From the NCBI RefSeq assembly GCF_014298075.1, contig NZ_CP060418.1, forward strand, positions 5,146,001 to 5,210,000: a DNA stretch of 64,000 bases. The letters run 5' to 3'. The position numbers were made by a program, and so were the translations under genes. The stretch's first letter is position 1. The number at the start of each line of letters is the position of its first letter. The stretch comes from Enterobacter sp. JUb54. Lineage in GTDB: Bacteria > Pseudomonadota > Gammaproteobacteria > Enterobacterales > Enterobacteriaceae. Shown here piece by piece: positions 1-11,096 of the stretch. Under the pieces are notes generated by a model. The model saw only the letters and a list, made by a program, of their open reading frames with translations, was not told the DNA's origin and did not search any database.

Positions 1-190
1 CGTGAAATGCGACCTGTGCCATTTCGATGAGCAGGGACCGGCCTGTGTCCGGACCTGTCCGACCAAAGCGCTGCTGCTGGTGGATATTCGTGATATCGCC
101 CAGGCCAGCAAGCGTAAGCGCGAGCTGACCTTTAATACCGACCTCGGCGATCTGTCGCTGTTTCAGGCGCAACAAGGGGGCGTGAAATGA
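1..190 (+). CDS. hycB: HycB, formate hydrogenlyase ferredoxin subunit (3' end only)
   Basis: Only the last 62 or so codons are present; the gene enters from the left edge, so the GTG at position 2 is internal and not a start. The visible part carries a cysteine cluster (KCDLCHFDE then ACVRTCPTKAL), the typical last half of a polyferredoxin 4Fe-4S binding region, also seen in HydN further on. HycB carries electrons from formate dehydrogenase H to the membrane hydrogenase-3 complex. Its stop codon overlaps the hycC start in an ATGA at 187-190, which implies translational coupling. Identity rests on the fragment plus its place directly before hycC. Confidence 0.93.
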   Translation, partial: VKCDLCHFDEQGPACVRTCPTKALLLVDIRDIAQASKRKRELTFNTDLGDLSLFQAQQGGVK

Positions 191-2013
191 GTGTGATTTC
201 TTTAGTCAATCAGGCTGTGGTTTGGTATGCCGTCAGCGGCGTGCTGGCCTTTCTCTTTACCATGCGTAAATCGCTGAGCGGCGCAATTGCCGGGATTGGT
301 GGCGCGGTGGCCAGCGTGATGCTGGTGCTGGCGGGCGGCGCAGCGCTGCTGATGCCGGAGCGGATGAACGGCGGCGTCCTGCAGTTGCTGAACCTCACCA
401 TGCGGGTTGGCGGGATTAACGCGCTGTGGCTGCTGGCCATCGGCCTGTCGGCTTTACCGATTTCGCTGTTCAATATTGCGTGGCACCGCCACCCGCAGGT
501 CAAAGCCAACGGCCTGCTGGTGAACCTGCTGCTGGCGGCGGCCACCAGTGCGGTCGTGGTGACGAACTTCGGTGCGCTGGTGGTGATGGCGGAAATCATG
601 GCCCTGTGCGCCGCCTTCCTGACCGGCTGCGCACAGTCCGGCAAGCTGTGGTTTGTACTGGGACGTCTCGGCACTCTGCTGCTGGCCTGGACCTGCTGGC
701 TGGTCTGGTCGACCTACGGCACGCTTGAAGTGGCGCAGATTAACCGTCTGTCGCTGGGCGTCGCGCCGGATATGCTGCTGTGGCTGCCGGGACTGATTGG
801 CTTCGCTCTGCTGGCCGGGGTGATCCCGCTGCACGGCTGGGCGCCGCAGGCGCATGCTGGCGCCAGCGCTCCGGCTGCCGCGCTGTTCTCCACCGTGGTA
901 ATGAAAGTCGGTCTGTACGGTATTTTGACGGTCTCATTGGCCGGGAGCGTACCGCCGCTGTGGTGGGGCGTGATGCTGCTGGTTCTGGGGATGATCACCG
1001 CTTTTGTCGGCGGGTTGTATGCGCTGATGGAGCACAATATTCAGCGTCTGCTGGCGTACCACACCCTCGAAAATATCGGCATTATTCTGCTCGGCCTTGG
1101 GGCCTTCGTCACCGGCGTGGCGACCCACAACGCCACCCTGATGCTGCTGGGCTTTATTGGCGGCATGTATCACCTGATCAACCACAGCCTGTTTAAAACC
1201 ACGCTGTTCCTCGGCGCCGGCGCGGTCTGGTTCCGCACCGGTCATCGTGACATCGAAAAGCTCGGCGGAATTGGTAAAAAGATGCCGCTGATTTCGCTCT
1301 CGATGCTGGTGGGGCTGATGGCGATGGCCGCGCTGCCGCCGCTGAACGGCTTTGCTGGCGAGTGGGTTATCTATCAATCCTTCTTCACTCTGAGCACCGG
1401 CGATGCCTTTGTTGGTCGCCTGCTGGGGCCGATGCTGGCAGTTGGACTGGCGATTACCGGCGCACTGGCGGTGATGTGCATGGCCAAAGTCTATGGCGTG
1501 ACCTTCCTCGGCGCGCCGCGTAGCAAAGAGGCGGAAAACGCCACCTGTGCGCCGTGGCTGATGACCTTTAGCGTGGTGCTGGCTGCCGCCTGCTGCGTGG
1601 TGGGTGGGGTCGCTGCGCCGTGGCTGCTGCCGCTGGTTGGCGGTGCCTTCCCGGTACAGGCGGAAGTCTCAAGCGTGGTGTCGCAGCCGCTGATCGCGCT
1701 GCTGCTGATCGCCTGCCCGCTGCTGCCGTTGCTGCTGATGATCTTCTTCAAAGGCGACCGTCTGCCGGCCCGCTCGCGCGGTGCGGCCTGGGTGTGTGGC
1801 TACGACCATGAAAAATCGATGGTTATCACCGCCCACGGCTTCGCCATGCCGGTGAAAGAAGCCTTTGCACCGGTGCTGAAACTGCGTCACTGGCTGAACC
1901 CGGTCCGGCTGGTTCCCGGCTGGCAGAATGCTGCGGCGCCTGCGCTGTTCCGCAGCGTCGCGCTGGTTGAGCTGGCGGTGCTGGTGGTGATTGTGATTTC
2001 GCGAGGAGCCTGA
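187..2013 (+). CDS. hycC: HycC, formate hydrogenlyase subunit 3 (membrane)
   Basis: A 608-residue, very hydrophobic protein, the same length as E. coli HycC. It belongs to the proton-conducting membrane subunit family of NADH dehydrogenase (NuoL/M/N type) and antiporters. The conserved core lies around residues 200-390, with motifs such as HGWAPQAHAGAS and HTLENIGIILLGLG, and a Lys/His-rich segment (YHLINHSLFKTTLF) usual in the family. With HycD it anchors the soluble hydrogenase arm in the inner membrane. It starts in the ATGA overlap with hycB and is followed two bases later by hycD, so it is part of one operon. Confidence 0.97.
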   Translation: MSVISLVNQAVVWYAVSGVLAFLFTMRKSLSGAIAGIGGAVASVMLVLAGGAALLMPERMNGGVLQLLNLTMRVGGINALWLLAIGLSALPISLFNIAWHRHPQVKANGLLVNLLLAAATSAVVVTNFGALVVMAEIMALCAAFLTGCAQSGKLWFVLGRLGTLLLAWTCWLVWSTYGTLEVAQINRLSLGVAPDMLLWLPGLIGFALLAGVIPLHGWAPQAHAGASAPAAALFSTVVMKVGLYGILTVSLAGSVPPLWWGVMLLVLGMITAFVGGLYALMEHNIQRLLAYHTLENIGIILLGLGAFVTGVATHNATLMLLGFIGGMYHLINHSLFKTTLFLGAGAVWFRTGHRDIEKLGGIGKKMPLISLSMLVGLMAMAALPPLNGFAGEWVIYQSFFTLSTGDAFVGRLLGPMLAVGLAITGALAVMCMAKVYGVTFLGAPRSKEAENATCAPWLMTFSVVLAAACCVVGGVAAPWLLPLVGGAFPVQAEVSSVVSQPLIALLLIACPLLPLLLMIFFKGDRLPARSRGAAWVCGYDHEKSMVITAHGFAMPVKEAFAPVLKLRHWLNPVRLVPGWQNAAAPALFRSVALVELAVLVVIVISRGA

Positions 2014-2015
2014 GA

Positions 2016-2939
2016 ATGAGCGTATTAATTGCATTGTTGCAGGCGCTGGTGCTGTTCGCCGCCGCGCCGCTGTTGTCCGGGATAACCCGCGTCGCCCGTG
2101 CTCGTCTGCATAACCGCCGCGGTCCGGGCGTGCTGCAGGAGTACCGGGATATCTTGAAGCTGCTGGGGCGCCAGAGCGTTGGCCCGGACGCTTCCGGTTG
2201 GGTGTTCCGCCTGACGCCGTACGTGATGGTCGGGGTGATGCTGACCATCGCCACCGCGCTGCCGGTGATCACCGTGGCCTCCCCGATGCCGGGGCTGGGC
2301 GACCTGATCACCCTGATCTACCTGTTCGCCATCGCTCGCTTCTTCTTCGCCATTTCTGGCCTAGATACCGGAAGCCCGTTTACGGCGCTTGGCAGCCGCC
2401 GCGAAGCGATGCTCGGCGTGCTGGTTGAGCCGATTCTGCTGCTCGGCCTGTGGGTCGCGGCGCAGGTCGCGGGTTCCACCCATATCAGCAACATCGCCGA
2501 TACCCTTTATCACTGGCCTGCCGCGCGTAGCATTCCGTTGATTCTGGCGCTGTGCGCCTGCGCCTTCGCCACCTTTATCGAAATGGGCAAACTGCCGTTC
2601 GACCTGGCGGAAGCGGAGCAGGAGCTGCAGGAAGGGCCACTCACCGAATACAGCGGCAGCGGCTTTGCGGTCCTGAAGTGGGGGATCAGCCTCAAACAGC
2701 TGGTGGTGTTACAGATGTTTGTCGGCGTGTTTATCCCGTGGGGACAGATGACCTACTTCAGCGTCGGCGGACTGCTGCTGGCGCTGGTGCTGGCCGTCGT
2801 CAAGCTGGTGGCCGGCGTGCTGGTGATCGCCCTGTTCGAAAACAGCATGGCGCGTCTGCGTTTCTGTGCCACCTCCCGCGTCACCTGGGCCGGGTTTGGT
2901 TTCGCCTTTTTAGCCTTCGTCTCCTTGCTGGTGGCGTGA
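2016..2939 (+). CDS. hycD: HycD, formate hydrogenlyase subunit 4 (membrane)
   Basis: A 307-residue membrane protein of the NuoH (complex I subunit 1) family, the same length as E. coli HycD. The loop around residues 185-210 holds the conserved acidic motif EMGKLPFDLAEAEQEL, and the N-terminal loop has the RRGPGVLQEYRD motif. Both face the quinone or hydrogenase interface in relatives. HycD couples the hydrogenase-3 large and small subunits to the membrane. It begins two bases after the hycC stop, with the GAGGAGCC Shine-Dalgarno sequence inside the end of hycC. Confidence 0.97.
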   Translation: MSVLIALLQALVLFAAAPLLSGITRVARARLHNRRGPGVLQEYRDILKLLGRQSVGPDASGWVFRLTPYVMVGVMLTIATALPVITVASPMPGLGDLITLIYLFAIARFFFAISGLDTGSPFTALGSRREAMLGVLVEPILLLGLWVAAQVAGSTHISNIADTLYHWPAARSIPLILALCACAFATFIEMGKLPFDLAEAEQELQEGPLTEYSGSGFAVLKWGISLKQLVVLQMFVGVFIPWGQMTYFSVGGLLLALVLAVVKLVAGVLVIALFENSMARLRFCATSRVTWAGFGFAFLAFVSLLVA

Positions 2940-2956
2940 TTTAAGAGAGTTTGAGC

Positions 2957-4666
2957 ATGTCTGAAGAAAAAATCGGTCAACACTATCTCGCCGCTCTGCA
3001 CCAGGCCTTCCCTGGCGTGGTGCTGGATGAAGCCTGGCAGACCAAAGACCAACTGACGGTTACGGTGAAGGTCAACTACCTGCCGGAAGTGGTCGAGTTC
3101 CTTTACTACCAGCAGGGCGGCTGGCTGTCGGTGCTGTTCGGCAACGACGAACGTAAGCTGAACGGCCACTACGCGGTGTACTACGTACTGTCGATGGAGC
3201 AGGGCACCAAATGCTGGATCACCGTGCGCGTGGAAGTCGATGCTGATAAGCCGGAATACCCGTCGGTGACGCCGCGCGTGCCTGCCGCGGTCTGGGGCGA
3301 GCGCGAAGTGCGCGATATGTACGGCCTGGTGCCGGTGGGACTGCCGGACGAACGTCGTCTGGTGCTGCCGGATGACTGGCCGGATGAACTCTATCCGCTG
3401 CGCAAAGACAGCATGGATTACCGTCAGCGCCCGGCGCCGACCACCGATGCGGAAACCTACGAGTTCATCAACGAACTGGGCAGCAAGAAAAACAACGTGG
3501 TGCCGATTGGCCCGCTGCACGTGACCTCCGATGAACCGGGCCACTTCCGCCTGTTTGTTGACGGCGAGAATATTATCGACGCCGATTACCGCCTGTTCTA
3601 CGTCCACCGCGGCATGGAGAAACTGGCGGAAACCCGCATGGGTTACAACGAAGTGACCTTCCTCTCCGATCGCGTGTGCGGCATCTGCGGCTTTGCCCAC
3701 AGCACTGCCTATACCACTTCCGTCGAGAATGCGATGGGCATCGTGGTGCCGGAGCGGGCGCAGATGATCCGCGCGATTCTGCTGGAAGTGGAGCGTCTGC
3801 ACTCGCATCTGCTGAACCTCGGTCTGGCTTGCCACTTTACCGGCTTCGACTCCGGGTTTATGCAGTTCTTCCGGGTGCGCGAAACCTCAATGAAGATGGC
3901 TGAGATCCTTACCGGGGCGCGTAAAACCTACGGTCTGAATCTGATCGGCGGGATTCGTCGCGATCTGCTGAAAGATGACATGATCCAGACCCGTCAACTG
4001 GCGCAGCAGATGCGTCGTGACGTGCAGGATCTGGTGGATATGCTGCTCAGCACCCCGAACATGGAGCAACGTACCGTGGGTATCGGTCGTCTTGACCCGC
4101 AAATCGCCCGTGACTTCAGCAACGTTGGCCCGATGGTACGCGCCAGCGGCCACGCCCGTGACACCCGCGCCGACCACCCGTTTGTCGGCTATGGTCTGCT
4201 GCCGATGGAAGTCCACAGCGAGCAGGGCTGCGACGTGATTTCACGCCTGAAGGTGCGCATCAACGAGGTGTACACCGCGCTGAATATGATCGATTTCGGC
4301 CTCGACAACCTGCCGGGCGGCCCGCTGGCGGTTGAAGGATTCACCTATATTCCTCATCGCTTCGCGCTCGGCTTCTCGGAAGCGCCGCGCGGGGATGATA
4401 TCCACTGGAGCATGACCGGCGACAACCAGAAACTGTATCGCTGGCGCTGCCGTGCTGCCACCTACGCTAACTGGCCGACCCTGCGCTACATGCTGCGCGG
4501 CAACACCGTCTCCGATGCGCCGCTGATTATCGGTAGCCTCGACCCTTGCTACTCCTGTACCGACCGCATGACCGTGGTCGACGTGCGCAAGAAGAAAAGC
4601 AAAGTGGTGCCGTACAAAGAGCTGGAGCGCTACAGCATCGAGCGTAAAAACTCGCCGCTGAAATAA
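2957..4666 (+). CDS. hycE: HycE, hydrogenase-3 large subunit
   Basis: Ni-Fe catalytic subunit that makes H2 from protons in formate hydrogenlyase. The N-terminal 170 or so residues are NuoC-like and the rest is NuoD/large-subunit-like. Nickel ligands are the Cys pairs in RVCGICGFAH (near residue 241) and DPCYSCTDR (residues 529-537). The ATG at 2957 gives 569 residues, matching E. coli; an upstream in-frame TTG at 2951 would add only two residues. After Arg537 there are exactly 32 residues (beginning MTVVDV), the tail known to be removed by HycI once nickel is inserted. The last gene products of this same operon, HycH and HycI, act on this precursor. Confidence 0.98.
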   Translation: MSEEKIGQHYLAALHQAFPGVVLDEAWQTKDQLTVTVKVNYLPEVVEFLYYQQGGWLSVLFGNDERKLNGHYAVYYVLSMEQGTKCWITVRVEVDADKPEYPSVTPRVPAAVWGEREVRDMYGLVPVGLPDERRLVLPDDWPDELYPLRKDSMDYRQRPAPTTDAETYEFINELGSKKNNVVPIGPLHVTSDEPGHFRLFVDGENIIDADYRLFYVHRGMEKLAETRMGYNEVTFLSDRVCGICGFAHSTAYTTSVENAMGIVVPERAQMIRAILLEVERLHSHLLNLGLACHFTGFDSGFMQFFRVRETSMKMAEILTGARKTYGLNLIGGIRRDLLKDDMIQTRQLAQQMRRDVQDLVDMLLSTPNMEQRTVGIGRLDPQIARDFSNVGPMVRASGHARDTRADHPFVGYGLLPMEVHSEQGCDVISRLKVRINEVYTALNMIDFGLDNLPGGPLAVEGFTYIPHRFALGFSEAPRGDDIHWSMTGDNQKLYRWRCRAATYANWPTLRYMLRGNTVSDAPLIIGSLDPCYSCTDRMTVVDVRKKKSKVVPYKELERYSIERKNSPLK

Positions 4667-4675
4667 GGAATCGCC

Positions 4676-5218
4676 ATGTTTACCTTTATCAAGAAAGTCA
4701 TTAAGACCGGGAATGCGACCCACTCCTATCCGCTGGAGCCGATGCCGGTAGATAAAAACTTCCGCGGCAAGCCGGAGCACAGCCCGCAGCAGTGCATCGG
4801 CTGCGCGGCCTGCGTCAATGCCTGCCCGTCCAACGCCCTGACGGTGGAAACCGATCTGGCGACGAACGAGCTGGCGTGGCAGTTCAATCTCGGGCGCTGC
4901 ATCTTCTGCGGACGCTGCGAAGAGGTCTGCCCGACGACGGCGATTAAGCTTTCGCAGGAGTATGAGCTGGCGGTGTGGAAGAAAGAGGATTTCCTCCAGC
5001 AGTCGCGTTTCGACATCTGCCATTGCCGGGTGTGCGAACGGCCGTTTGCGGTGCAGAAGGAGATCGATTACGCCATTGCGCTGCTCAAGCACAACGGTGA
5101 TTCCCGCGCCGAACTGCATCGCGAAAGCTTTGAGACCTGCCCGGAGTGCAAGCGCCAGAAATGCCTGGTGCCGTCCGACCGTATTGAACTGACTCGTCAT
5201 ATGAGAGAGGCCAGCTGA
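4676..5218 (+). CDS. hycF: HycF, formate hydrogenlyase subunit 6 (2x4Fe-4S)
   Basis: A 180-residue NuoI-like ferredoxin. Two classical 4Fe-4S motifs are visible: [14 protein letters not shown] (about residues 41-54) and [14 protein letters not shown] (about 79-92). The C-terminal part has extra cysteines ([11 protein letters not shown] and CPECKRQKC) that may bind another metal or tie the subunit to the complex. It passes electrons between HycB and the small subunit HycG. It begins nine bases after the hycE stop and ends in a TGATG overlap with hycG. Confidence 0.97.
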   Translation: MFTFIKKVIKTGNATHSYPLEPMPVDKNFRGKPEHSPQQCIGCAACVNACPSNALTVETDLATNELAWQFNLGRCIFCGRCEEVCPTTAIKLSQEYELAVWKKEDFLQQSRFDICHCRVCERPFAVQKEIDYAIALLKHNGDSRAELHRESFETCPECKRQKCLVPSDRIELTRHMREAS

Positions 5219-5985
5219 TGAGCAACTTATTAGGCCCGCGCGATGATAACGGCATTCCGGTGCCGATGACGGTGGATGAATCCATTGCCAGCATGAAGGC
5301 ATCGCTGCTGAAGAAAATTAAGCGTTCCGCCTACGTTTACCGCGTGGACTGCGGCGGCTGCAACGGCTGTGAAATCGAGATTTTCGCCACGCTTTCGCCG
5401 CTGTTTGATGCCGAACGCTTCGGGATCAAGGTGGTTCCGTCGCCGCGCCATGCCGATATTCTGCTGTTTACCGGCGCGGTCACGCGCGCTATGCGCTCGC
5501 CGGCGCTGCGGGCATGGCAGTCAGCACCGGACCCGAAAATCTGTATCTCCTACGGCGCCTGCGGCAATAGCGGCGGTATTTTCCACGACCTGTACTGCGT
5601 CTGGGGCGGCACCGACAAAATCGTGCCGGTGGATGTTTATATCCCAGGCTGCCCGCCGACGCCTGCCGCTACGCTGTACGGCTTTGCGATGGCGCTGGGT
5701 CTGCTGGAGCAGAAAATTCATGCGCGTCTGCCGGGTGAAGAAGACGACAAAGCGGCGGAGATCCTGCACCCGAACATGGTGCAGCCGCTGCGCGTTCGCA
5801 TCGACCGCGAAGCGCGGCGCCTGGCGGGCTATCGCTACGGCCGCCAGATCGCCGACGACTATATGCGGCTGCTGGGGCAGGGCGATAACCAGGTGCTGCG
5901 GTGGCTGGAGGCGGAAAAAGATCCGCGTCTGACCGAGATTATTACCCATCTGAATCAGGTGGTTGAGGAGACGCGTATCCGATGA
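5218..5985 (+). CDS. hycG: HycG, hydrogenase-3 small subunit
   Basis: A 255-residue NuoB/PSST-type small subunit, the same length as E. coli HycG. The proximal 4Fe-4S ligands are in [12 protein letters not shown] (about residues 43-54), [10 protein letters not shown] and PGCPPTPA. There is no Tat signal peptide, as expected for a subunit that faces the cytoplasm. The start ATG shares a base with the hycF stop (TGATG) and the end overlaps hycH by four bases, so expression is probably coupled along the operon. Confidence 0.97.
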   Translation: MSNLLGPRDDNGIPVPMTVDESIASMKASLLKKIKRSAYVYRVDCGGCNGCEIEIFATLSPLFDAERFGIKVVPSPRHADILLFTGAVTRAMRSPALRAWQSAPDPKICISYGACGNSGGIFHDLYCVWGGTDKIVPVDVYIPGCPPTPAATLYGFAMALGLLEQKIHARLPGEEDDKAAEILHPNMVQPLRVRIDREARRLAGYRYGRQIADDYMRLLGQGDNQVLRWLEAEKDPRLTEIITHLNQVVEETRIR

Positions 5986-6392
5986 GCGAGACGGTGGTGT
6001 TCAGTCAGCTGAGCCGTAAATTTATTGATGAGAACGATGCCACGCCGGATCAGGCGCAGCAGGTGGTCTATTACAGCCTGGCGATTGGCCACCACCTCGG
6101 CGTTATCGACTGTCTGGAGACGGCGCTGAGCTGCCCGTGGGATGAGTATCTGGCATGGATTGGCACGCTCGAAGCAGGAAGTACCGCGCGGCGCAAAATG
6201 GAAGGGGTGCCGAAGTATGGCGAGATTGTCATCGACAGTAACCACGTGGTGATGCTCGCGAATGCTTTCGATAAAGCCCAGGCCGGGCAGACTGCACAGC
6301 AGCAGGCATGGAGCAAAACGATGCTCAGCATGCTGCATGATATTCACCAGGAAAGCGCCATCTACCTGATGGTGAGGAGACTCCGTGACTGA
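5982..6392 (+). CDS. hycH: HycH, hydrogenase-3 large-subunit maturation protein
   Basis: A 136-residue soluble protein of the HycH family, the same length as in E. coli. Genetic work in E. coli shows it is needed to convert the HycE precursor to its mature form, though its chemistry is not settled. No metal motif is obvious in the sequence. It overlaps hycG by four bases (ATGA) and hycI by eight bases, which places it in the same transcript as the subunits it helps to mature. Confidence 0.95.
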   Translation: MSETVVFSQLSRKFIDENDATPDQAQQVVYYSLAIGHHLGVIDCLETALSCPWDEYLAWIGTLEAGSTARRKMEGVPKYGEIVIDSNHVVMLANAFDKAQAGQTAQQQAWSKTMLSMLHDIHQESAIYLMVRRLRD

Positions 6393-6855
6393 CGTTTTAC
6401 TCTGTGTCGGCAACAGCATGATGGGCGACGACGGCGCCGGTCCGCTGCTGGCGGAAATGTGTGCCGCCAACCCGCAGGGCGACTGGGTGGTGATTGATGG
6501 CGGCAGCGCGCCGGAAAATGACATCGTGGCGATCCGCGAACTGCATCCTACTCGGCTGTTGATTGTCGATGCCACCGATATGGGGCTGAACCCCGGCGAG
6601 ATCCGCATTGTCGACCCTGACGATATCGCCGAGATGTTTATGATGACCACCCACAATATGCCGCTCAACTATCTGATCGACCAGCTGAAAGAGGACGTTG
6701 GCGAGGTGATCTTCTTAGGCATTCAGCCGGATATCGTCGGGTTTTACTACCCGATGACCCAGCCGATTAAAGAGGCGGTGGAAGTGGTGTATCACAAGCT
6801 GAACGGCTGGCAAGGACAGGGCGGCTTTGCCGCGCTGGAAGCGCCGGAAGATTAA
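6385..6855 (+). CDS. hycI: HycI, hydrogenase-3 maturation protease
   Basis: A 156-residue member of the HycI/HyaD endopeptidase family. It removes the C-terminal 32 residues of HycE after Arg537 when nickel is in place. The nickel-sensing acidic residues sit in GNSMMGDDGAGP (about residues 8-19, Asp16) and VDATDMGL (Asp near 62), and a His lies in MTTHNMPLNYL (near 90). It is the last gene of the hyc operon and its start lies inside the end of hycH. A stem-loop follows at 6901-6921. Confidence 0.97.
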   Translation: MTDVLLCVGNSMMGDDGAGPLLAEMCAANPQGDWVVIDGGSAPENDIVAIRELHPTRLLIVDATDMGLNPGEIRIVDPDDIAEMFMMTTHNMPLNYLIDQLKEDVGEVIFLGIQPDIVGFYYPMTQPIKEAVEVVYHKLNGWQGQGGFAALEAPED

Positions 6856-6900
6856 GTTTTTACGCTAAGACCTGGCCTGAACAGGGGTCAGGAAGAGAAT

Positions 6901-6921
6901 GCCGGAGAACGCTTCTCCGGC
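6901..6921 (+). terminator. Stem-loop after the hyc operon
   Basis: A perfect 9-bp stem (GCCGGAGAA / TTCTCCGGC) with a three-base loop lies 45 bases after hycI. There is no clear U-run downstream on the + strand. It may stop hyc transcription or protect the 3' end, and it also lies downstream of the convergent toxin gene at 6965-7456, so it could serve both. Confidence 0.5.
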
Positions 6922-6964
6922 AACAAATGCAGAGTGTCTCTGGATGTGAGGATAACAGACGCGG

Positions 6965-7746
<782 letters not shown>

Positions 7747-7778
7747 GATGTCATCCTCTGGTGTTGCTATGGATAGTA

Positions 7779-7808
7779 ATTATACAGCATGCGTAACGCA
7801 AATGTCAG
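7779..7808 (-). promoter_or_regulatory. kacAT promoter with candidate operator
   Basis: Read on the minus strand: -35 CTGACA (7803-7808), an 18-bp spacer and a perfect -10 TATAAT (7779-7784), 33 bases before the antitoxin ATG. The spacer contains the short palindrome GCGTTACGC (7791-7799), a sensible place for the antitoxin-toxin complex to bind and shut the promoter. The promoter is seen directly; operator function is inferred from the family. Confidence 0.65.
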
Positions 7809-7937
7809 TACACAACAATGAAAGGACAGCGTACTGCAGGGGAGGGAGAGTATTTCCCCCTCACTTAGAGCCTGGCCCATTAGGCTATTTTATTTCTCAG
7901 AAAAACAAGGGATAACCTTGAGGTGACGGGGCAATCT

Positions 7938-9365
<1,428 letters not shown>

Positions 9366-9388
9366 TTACCTCGTTATCAATATTGTGT

Positions 9389-10831
9389 TCAGGCGTGTGT
9401 TGCTTGAATGCTGGCCTGACGCTGTCTGGCGTCGGCGGCAGCCTCTTCAACCGGAATATCTTCGAAGCCGAGTACCAGAGTCAGGATAAACGACAGGACC
9501 ACCGCCAGCGCCATCACCCCAAAGACCCACACGATGGTCATCGGATTGGCCGGGTCGAAGAACTGCACGCTGGTAAACAGGCCCGGTGCCGCCATCGAGT
9601 GGCTGGCAAGCCCGGCGATACCGGCCACCGCGCCGCAGATAAAGCCGCTGATCAGGCTGGCGATGAGCGGGCGTTTCAGCCGCACCGCGACACCGTACAG
9701 CGCCGGCTCGGAAATCCCGGCCAGAATCGCGGAGGCCGCTGCTGCCAGCGCCGTCTGACGCAGTTCCGGGTTTTTGGTTTTCCAGGCCACCGCCAGCGAC
9801 GAGCCGCCTAGCGACAGGTTAGCACCGATTTCTGACGGCATAACCATGCCCTCTTTACCGGTTTCGGCAATGGTCTGAATAATGGTTGGGGTAAAGACCC
9901 GGTGCATCCCGGTCATTACCAGCAGCGGCCAGAGCGCCCCCATAATGGCCACCGACAGCCAGCCCAGATAGCTGTGCACGGTGTACACCAGCGCGGATAT
10001 CGCGGTGCCGATCCAGATACCGATCGGGCCAATCAGCAGAATCGACAGCGGGGCGGCAATCAGCACGATCAGCATCGGTTTAAGGAAGTTTTTGGTGACC
10101 GCCGGGGTGATGCGATCGACCCAGCGTTCGATATAGGACAGACACCAGGTCATCACCAGCGCCGGGATCACGGTGTAGGTATATTTCACCGCCGTCACCG
10201 GGATAAAGGCGAATTCAACATGCTCGCCCTGGGCCGCTTTGGCCATCAGTTCGATAAAGCTCGGGTGCACCAGAACCCCGGCAATGGCGATGGCCAGCGA
10301 CATATTGGTTTTGAATTTGACCGCGGCGGAGGCAGCCACCATCAGCGGCAGGAAGAAGAACGCGCCATCGCCGATCACCGTCAGGATCGTCAGAGTTGGC
10401 GCCCCTTTTGGCAGTACGCCGCTCATCTCAAGGATCATCGCCAGCAGTTTCACCATCGATCCGCCGATAATCGCCGGGATCAGTGGTGACATGGTGCCGA
10501 TCAGCGCGTCGAGGATCCCGGCGCCGATGCGTCTGAACGTCAGCGGCGCTTTGCCCTGCGGTTCTGCGGGACGCATGTCGCCCGGCAGCAGGTTGACGAC
10601 TTCGCGATACGCCTGAGAGACGGTATTGCCGATGATCACCTGACACTGGTTATCGCTCTGTACCACGCCGAGCACCCCTTTCAGGCTCTTCAACGCAGCG
10701 CTATCCACCCGCGCATTATCTTTGACGACAAAACGCAGGCGGGTCATGCAGTGGGTGACGGCGGCGATGTTTTCAATCCCGCCTGTTGCCGTCAGTATTT
10801 GCTGCGCCAGGGCTGCATAATTTTTCGACAT
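9389..10831 (-). CDS. ascF: AscF, beta-glucoside PTS enzyme IIBC
   Basis: A 480-residue PTS permease of the glucose/glucoside superfamily. The IIB domain is at the N-terminus with its phosphorylated Cys in VTHCMTRLRF (about residue 26). The IIC domain (about residues 100-460) is a run of hydrophobic segments with the family motif GISEPALYGVAVRLKRP. There is no fused IIA domain, so phosphate must come from a separate IIA such as Crr, as in E. coli. It imports and phosphorylates arbutin, salicin or cellobiose-type sugars for AscB. It diverges from ascG. Confidence 0.95.
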   Translation of the reverse strand: MSKNYAALAQQILTATGGIENIAAVTHCMTRLRFVVKDNARVDSAALKSLKGVLGVVQSDNQCQVIIGNTVSQAYREVVNLLPGDMRPAEPQGKAPLTFRRIGAGILDALIGTMSPLIPAIIGGSMVKLLAMILEMSGVLPKGAPTLTILTVIGDGAFFFLPLMVAASAAVKFKTNMSLAIAIAGVLVHPSFIELMAKAAQGEHVEFAFIPVTAVKYTYTVIPALVMTWCLSYIERWVDRITPAVTKNFLKPMLIVLIAAPLSILLIGPIGIWIGTAISALVYTVHSYLGWLSVAIMGALWPLLVMTGMHRVFTPTIIQTIAETGKEGMVMPSEIGANLSLGGSSLAVAWKTKNPELRQTALAAAASAILAGISEPALYGVAVRLKRPLIASLISGFICGAVAGIAGLASHSMAAPGLFTSVQFFDPANPMTIVWVFGVMALAVVLSFILTLVLGFEDIPVEEAAADARQRQASIQATHA

Positions 10832-10908
10832 CGGATTTTATCCTGTTTAATCAATAGGGTACTGGCTTGTTATCGCCCCATCAAAACGGGGGACGTGGTC
10901 GATACATA

Positions 10909-10921
10909 GGAAACCGGTTCC
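10909..10921. promoter_or_regulatory. Candidate AscG operator between ascF and ascG
   Basis: GGAAACCGGTTCC is an imperfect palindrome around an AACCGGTT core, close to the GalR/LacI-type AscG site known in E. coli (TGAAACCGGTTTCA). It sits 78 bp before ascF in the divergent intergenic region. The rest of the 265-bp gap is AT-rich; a TGTGA half-site near 10981 might be part of a CRP site but is incomplete. Confidence 0.55.
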
Positions 10922-11096
10922 ACAAAATCATGATGAGTTTCATTGATTCATACAAGATCTAAAAAAATCAGTTTTCCGTTTTGTGATTTTGATCGCCTTG
11001 TGAGGTGAAAAAGAGTCCATCGTGACGAGGGTCAACGCTGTAAAAAAGCGAGACGTGCAGTACACTGCGGGCATCTTTTGCAACAGGAAGAACAAC

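Noticed and set aside
2753-3835. 360-codon minus-strand frame opposite hycD and hycE
   Set aside because: It spans two well-supported genes of the hyc operon in antisense and has no motif.
7866-7890. Short AGCCT/AGGCT stem followed by ATTTT as a terminator
   Set aside because: The stem is only five bases and no + strand gene ends before it. I could not give it a role.
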